NCBI GenBank assembly: GCA_947251855.1
Contig: CAMXUZ010000212.1
Coordinates: 1 to 6,382, forward strand
Reading direction: 5' to 3'
Length of the DNA: 6,382 bases
Source: an uncultured Ruaniaceae bacterium
Lineage (GTDB): Bacteria > Actinomycetota > Actinomycetes > Actinomycetales > Beutenbergiaceae
Part shown: positions 3,976 through 6,382 of the stretch, one piece after another
How the letters are laid out: each line of letters opens with the position of its first letter
Numbering within the stretch: the first letter of the stretch is position 1
Notes under the pieces: generated by a model
Seen by the model: the letters and a program-made list of their open reading frames with translations, nothing else
Databases searched by the model: none
What the model was told of the DNA's origin: nothing
Program-made: the position numbers and the translations under genes

Positions 3976-4692
3976 ATGTCGCAGACCACCAGTCAACGGG
4001 TCCAGTCCTGGTTCATCCCGATCGGAATCGTGGTGATCGCAGGACTCTTGATCACCCTGATCGTCCTGCAGCTGCGGGGCAGCTCGGATCCGGCGGCAGA
4101 GTCCCCCGGCGCCGATGAGGCACAAGCCGAGGAACCCGACCTCACATTCGTAGAGACTCGCGATTCGGAGGATGTGCAAACCGCCGGCCCGGTCGACGCC
4201 CCCGTCGCGATGGTCGTCTATTCCGACTACCAGTGCCCCTTCTGCGCCCGGTGGACGAACGACACCCTGCCCGAAATGATGGAGTACGCCGAGCAGGGTG
4301 ACCTGCGGATCGAATGGCGCGATGTCAATCAGTACGGCGAGAACTCCGAGCGCGCGGCCCTCGCGGCCCACGCAGCAGGGAACCAGGGCGAGTTCTGGGA
4401 GTATCACGCCCTATTGTTCCCCGACGGCGACCACCTCTCCCCCGAGCAACTCACCGAGGAACACCTCATCGAACTCGCGGACGAGCTCGGACTCGATACC
4501 GATCAGTTCGAGGCGGACCTCACCTCCCCAGAGGTGTTGGAAACTGTCCAGCAGTATGCCGTCGAGGGGCAAGAACTCGGCGTCTCCGGCACGCCCACGT
4601 TCGTCCTGGGTGGCGAGCCGATCGTCGGTGCCCAGCCGACCAACGTCTTCGTCGACACCTTCGAAGAAGCGCTAGCGGAAGCAGGGCAATAA
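3976..4692 (+). CDS. Membrane-anchored DsbA-family thioredoxin-fold protein
   Basis: A 238-residue protein. Residues 12-33 are a single uncleaved-looking membrane anchor (FIPIGIVVIAGLLITLIVLQL), followed by an acidic, Pro/Ala/Glu-rich linker to about residue 70. The catalytic domain starts at APVAMVVYSDYQCPFC, with active-site C87-P-F-C90, and has the helical insertion (about 130-195) typical of DsbA and the cis-proline loop GVSGTPTF with P207. The NVFVDTFEEAL segment closes the fold. Such proteins carry out thiol-disulfide exchange outside the cell membrane. With CcdA encoded one base downstream, a reduced form that repairs or delivers thiols, for example to a metal-binding partner, is at least as likely as an oxidase. 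First gene of the operon, under a promoter with a probable operator. The family is firm; direction of electron flow is inferred. Confidence 0.94.
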   Translation: MSQTTSQRVQSWFIPIGIVVIAGLLITLIVLQLRGSSDPAAESPGADEAQAEEPDLTFVETRDSEDVQTAGPVDAPVAMVVYSDYQCPFCARWTNDTLPEMMEYAEQGDLRIEWRDVNQYGENSERAALAAHAAGNQGEFWEYHALLFPDGDHLSPEQLTEEHLIELADELGLDTDQFEADLTSPEVLETVQQYAVEGQELGVSGTPTFVLGGEPIVGAQPTNVFVDTFEEALAEAGQ

Positions 4693-4693
4693 C

Positions 4694-5557
4694 ATGGAAA
4701 TCGGATTCGTCACCGCATTCATCGGCGGAATCCTCGCCCTGCTGAGTCCATGCAGCGCGCTGCTGTTACCGGCCTTCTTCGCCTCGACGCTCGGCACGCG
4801 CATGCAGTTGCTCGTGCACGGGAGCATCTTCTACCTCGGTCTGGTGATCACGCTCGTCCCCTTCGGCCTCGGCCTGGGCGCCCTGGGAACGTTGTTCCTG
4901 GAACAGCGCGGCCTGGTCATCGCCGTCACCTCCGCGGTGCTCATCCTCCTGGGAATCATGCAAGCGCTCGGATTCGGCTTCGACCTCTCCCGCGCCCTGC
5001 CCGGCGCGGCAAAACTGCAACAGGGCGCCTCCCAGCGCAAGGGCTTCGTTCGCACCCTCCTGCTCGGTGCCGTCAGCGGGGTCGCCGGTTTTTGCGCCGG
5101 CCCGATCCTCGGCGCTGTCCTCACCCTCGCACTCGGGCAGGGCAGCGTGTGGTCGGCCGGAGCTCTCCTGGCCGTCTACGGAGCGGGCATGGTCGCCCCG
5201 CTCGTGATCATCGCCGCTGCGTGGGAGAAACTCGGCGCCCGCGGCCAACGGTTCCTGCGCGGACGCTCGATCACGATCTTCGGCCGCTCCTTCCACCTCA
5301 CCTCGCTCATCACCGGGATCCTCATCGTGGGCGTGGGGCTACTGTTCTGGTTCACCAACGGCCTGGTGTCCATGCCCTCGCTCGTGCCGACCGAGGTGCA
5401 GCTGTGGGCCCAGCAACGCGGAGCAGTGTTCTCCTCTCCGATCTTCGACGCCGGTGCGATCCTGCTCCTGATGATCCTCGCGCTCGCGCTGTGGGCGCGG
5501 GCGCAACGCAAGAAACGGGAGGCCCCGGCTGAGGAACGCCATGAAACTCACCACTAA
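4694..5557 (+). CDS. ccdA: CcdA-type membrane thiol-disulfide electron carrier
   Basis: A 287-residue membrane protein with six or more hydrophobic segments (about 4-30, 42-68, 73-95, 120-147, 155-177, 202-220, with another at 252-268). The two functional cysteines of the CcdA/DsbD family are present: C20 in LLSPCSALLLPAF and C134 in GFCAGPILGAVL, each at the start of a membrane helix, where they pass electrons from cytoplasmic thioredoxin to an outer thiol protein. It lies one base after the DsbA-like stop codon (TAACATG), which implies coupled translation and a working pair. Usual CcdA proteins have about 220-250 residues; the extra length is a last helix and a charged tail ending in ERHETHH, with three histidines in the last five residues plus positions before. 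The segment 176-202 is a basic loop of about 25 residues. Family is firm. Confidence 0.93.
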   Translation: MEIGFVTAFIGGILALLSPCSALLLPAFFASTLGTRMQLLVHGSIFYLGLVITLVPFGLGLGALGTLFLEQRGLVIAVTSAVLILLGIMQALGFGFDLSRALPGAAKLQQGASQRKGFVRTLLLGAVSGVAGFCAGPILGAVLTLALGQGSVWSAGALLAVYGAGMVAPLVIIAAAWEKLGARGQRFLRGRSITIFGRSFHLTSLITGILIVGVGLLFWFTNGLVSMPSLVPTEVQLWAQQRGAVFSSPIFDAGAILLLMILALALWARAQRKKREAPAEERHETHH

Positions 5558-5571
5558 GGACGAGGAAGACT

Positions 5572-5625
5572 ATGAAAGTTAGTAGTGTTAGAGGCAGAGT
5601 CGGCAGAAGCAGAGTGATGACGTGA
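5572..5625 (+). CDS. Possible 17-residue leader peptide
   Basis: ATG 5572 is preceded by GAGGAAG (5562-5568) at a suitable distance and opens a 17-codon frame encoding MKVSSVRGRVGRSRVMT. Its TGA stop (5623-5625) overlaps the GTG at 5622 of the next gene as GTGA, the typical layout for coupled translation. All four arginines are AGA, a rare codon in high-GC genomes, so ribosome pausing here could affect the next cistron. It fills most of the 64-base gap between ccdA and the CPVC gene. The peptide has no recognised family and the frame could be chance; the ribosome site and the stop/start overlap are the only arguments for it. Confidence 0.35.
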   Translation: MKVSSVRGRVGRSRVMT

Positions 5626-6212
5626 AAGGGATGAGAGTGCGAAAGTTTCTTACCCGCACCCGCGAGCAATTCGCCCTCGCCGGCCCCGCGCTCCGCGCAT
5701 GGACGCCCCGGCAGTGGGCCGTCGCGGCGGCGACGGCGATCGGGTTCGGCGTGCTGCTGGGGATCGCGACGGTGCTGATCCCGAACTCATGGTTCATGCG
5801 CGATATCGACACCGTGTGGTGGAACTACCCCGTGTGGATCCTTACCTCGATCGGTGTGGGGATGCTCGCGGCCACCTACGTTCGCCCCTCCACGGCGAAA
5901 AGTAATGGAACGGAAAAGCGTGGTGACGACGACGCCACCACCCCGGCTGACCAGCGCACCACCCGCATGGGTTTCGCCGGCGGGATCCTCACCTGGTTCG
6001 CCGTGGGCTGCCCGGTGTGCAACAAGATCGCGCTGCTCGCCCTCGGCTACTCCGGCGCGATCACGTGGTTCGCCCCGATCCAGCCTGTGCTCGCCATCGG
6101 CGCGCTCATCCTCACCGGGCTCGCGCTCCTGTGGCGACTACCCGCCCAGATCTCCTGCCCACTTCCCGCGAACGCTCCGACGCCGCAGGAAAAGGTGGAG
6201 ACGGCGCCATGA
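5622..6212 (+). CDS. Membrane protein with a CPVC motif, function unknown
   Basis: A 196-residue protein I recognise only by layout. Basic N-terminus, hydrophobic segments at about 33-53 and 69-86, a hydrophilic charged linker (about 88-114), then two more hydrophobic segments at 117-147 and 152-172. Between residues 128 and 135 lies VGCPVCNK, with C130 and C133 at the edge of the third segment, followed by LLALGYSGAITWF and PIQPVLAIG. A CxxC pair inside or beside the membrane and its place between ccdA and blaI suggest a thiol-redox or metal-binding role. C179 may add a third thiol near the C-terminus. GTG 5622 is given as start because it overlaps the stop of a small upstream frame; ATG 5631 and GTG 5637 (with AAAGGG six bases before) are alternatives that shorten it by three or five residues. 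The stop overlaps the next start as ATGA. Confidence 0.85.
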   Translation: MKGMRVRKFLTRTREQFALAGPALRAWTPRQWAVAAATAIGFGVLLGIATVLIPNSWFMRDIDTVWWNYPVWILTSIGVGMLAATYVRPSTAKSNGTEKRGDDDATTPADQRTTRMGFAGGILTWFAVGCPVCNKIALLALGYSGAITWFAPIQPVLAIGALILTGLALLWRLPAQISCPLPANAPTPQEKVETAP

Positions 6213-6382
6213 CGCGCAGCACGTCTCGCCGCAGGCGCAACGACACGGCGAGCAAAGCGATCCGCCTGGGCGACCTCGAGGCACAGGTGATGGACCTGCT
6301 GTGGGAGGGCAACGCCCTGACGGTGCGCGCGATCATCGATCAGCTCGCTTCCCAGCACGCGTACACCACGATCGCCACCGTG
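6209..6382 (+). CDS. BlaI/MecI/CopY family transcriptional repressor, N-terminal part (runs off right edge)
   Basis: The first 58 residues of a winged-helix repressor are visible. A basic tail (residues 1-15, RRRR at 7-10) precedes LGDLEAQVMDLLW (20-32), the first helix signature of this family, then LTVRAIIDQLA (37-47) and AYTTIATV (51-58), where the recognition helix begins. Members bind dyad operators as dimers and are released when a partner metalloprotease cleaves them (BlaR1/MecR1, M56 family) or when copper binds (CopY). The gene starts with a four-base ATGA overlap on the CPVC gene and has GGTGGAG eight bases upstream, so it is the fourth cistron of the operon. The dimerisation domain and the signal it senses lie outside the window. 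Family is firm, effector unknown. Confidence 0.92.
   Translation, partial: MTRSTSRRRRNDTASKAIRLGDLEAQVMDLLWEGNALTVRAIIDQLASQHAYTTIATV

Noticed and set aside
3996..4407. Long frames antisense to or shifted within the DsbA-like gene
   Set aside because: They are shadows of a clear thioredoxin-fold gene with active site, anchor and ribosome site in the chosen frame.
1..6382. CRISPR array, insertion sequence or transposase
   Set aside because: No regularly spaced repeats, no transposase-like frame and no terminal inverted repeats with target duplication were found.

Overview
The window is high-GC DNA in the style of an actinobacterium. The evidence is a PdtaR-type ANTAR response regulator, an MshA-like glycosyltransferase, frequent GTG starts, -10 boxes of the TAnnnT type, and a CCA-encoding tRNA-Leu(CAA) with a short variable arm. 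A Micrococcales relative is a reasonable guess, but genus and species cannot be read from this sequence.

Layout. (1) 1-470, minus: the N-terminal third of a GT4 glycosyltransferase that runs off the left edge. (2) 471-634: a short spacer with a perfect 16-bp palindrome and a possible leaderless promoter. (3) 635-2276, minus: a probable operon of GNAT acetyltransferase, azlC and azlD, the last two forming a branched-chain amino-acid exporter pair with overlapping genes. (4) 2321-2995, minus: a pdtaR-like antiterminator response regulator. (5) 3053-3129, plus: tRNA-Leu(CAA), transcribed divergently from pdtaR. (6) 3130-3919: about 800 bases with no convincing gene. This stretch starts AT-rich and carries several inverted repeats, an unusual number of GTGCC and CTAG words, and an orphan palindrome; it could be the remnant of an integrated element at the tRNA 3' end. 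(7) 3920-6382, plus: a compact thiol-redox operon of membrane-anchored DsbA-like thioredoxin, CcdA-type membrane electron carrier, a membrane protein with an unusual Cys-Pro-Val-Cys motif, and a BlaI/MecI/CopY-type repressor that runs off the right edge.

How the parts may work together. The left half looks like ordinary chromosome. The right half looks like an accessory module: CcdA would pass electrons across the membrane to DsbA, perhaps with the CPVC protein as an additional carrier or user, and the BlaI-type protein would repress the operon. The strongest unexplained signal is a 34-bp two-layer dyad (3920-3953), whose outer arms and inner 10-bp palindrome share exactly the same centre. 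It overlaps the likely -10 box of the operon and is a good candidate for the repressor's operator. A second interesting point is a 17-codon reading frame (5572-5625) with its own ribosome binding site, four AGA codons and a GTGA stop/start overlap with the CPVC gene.
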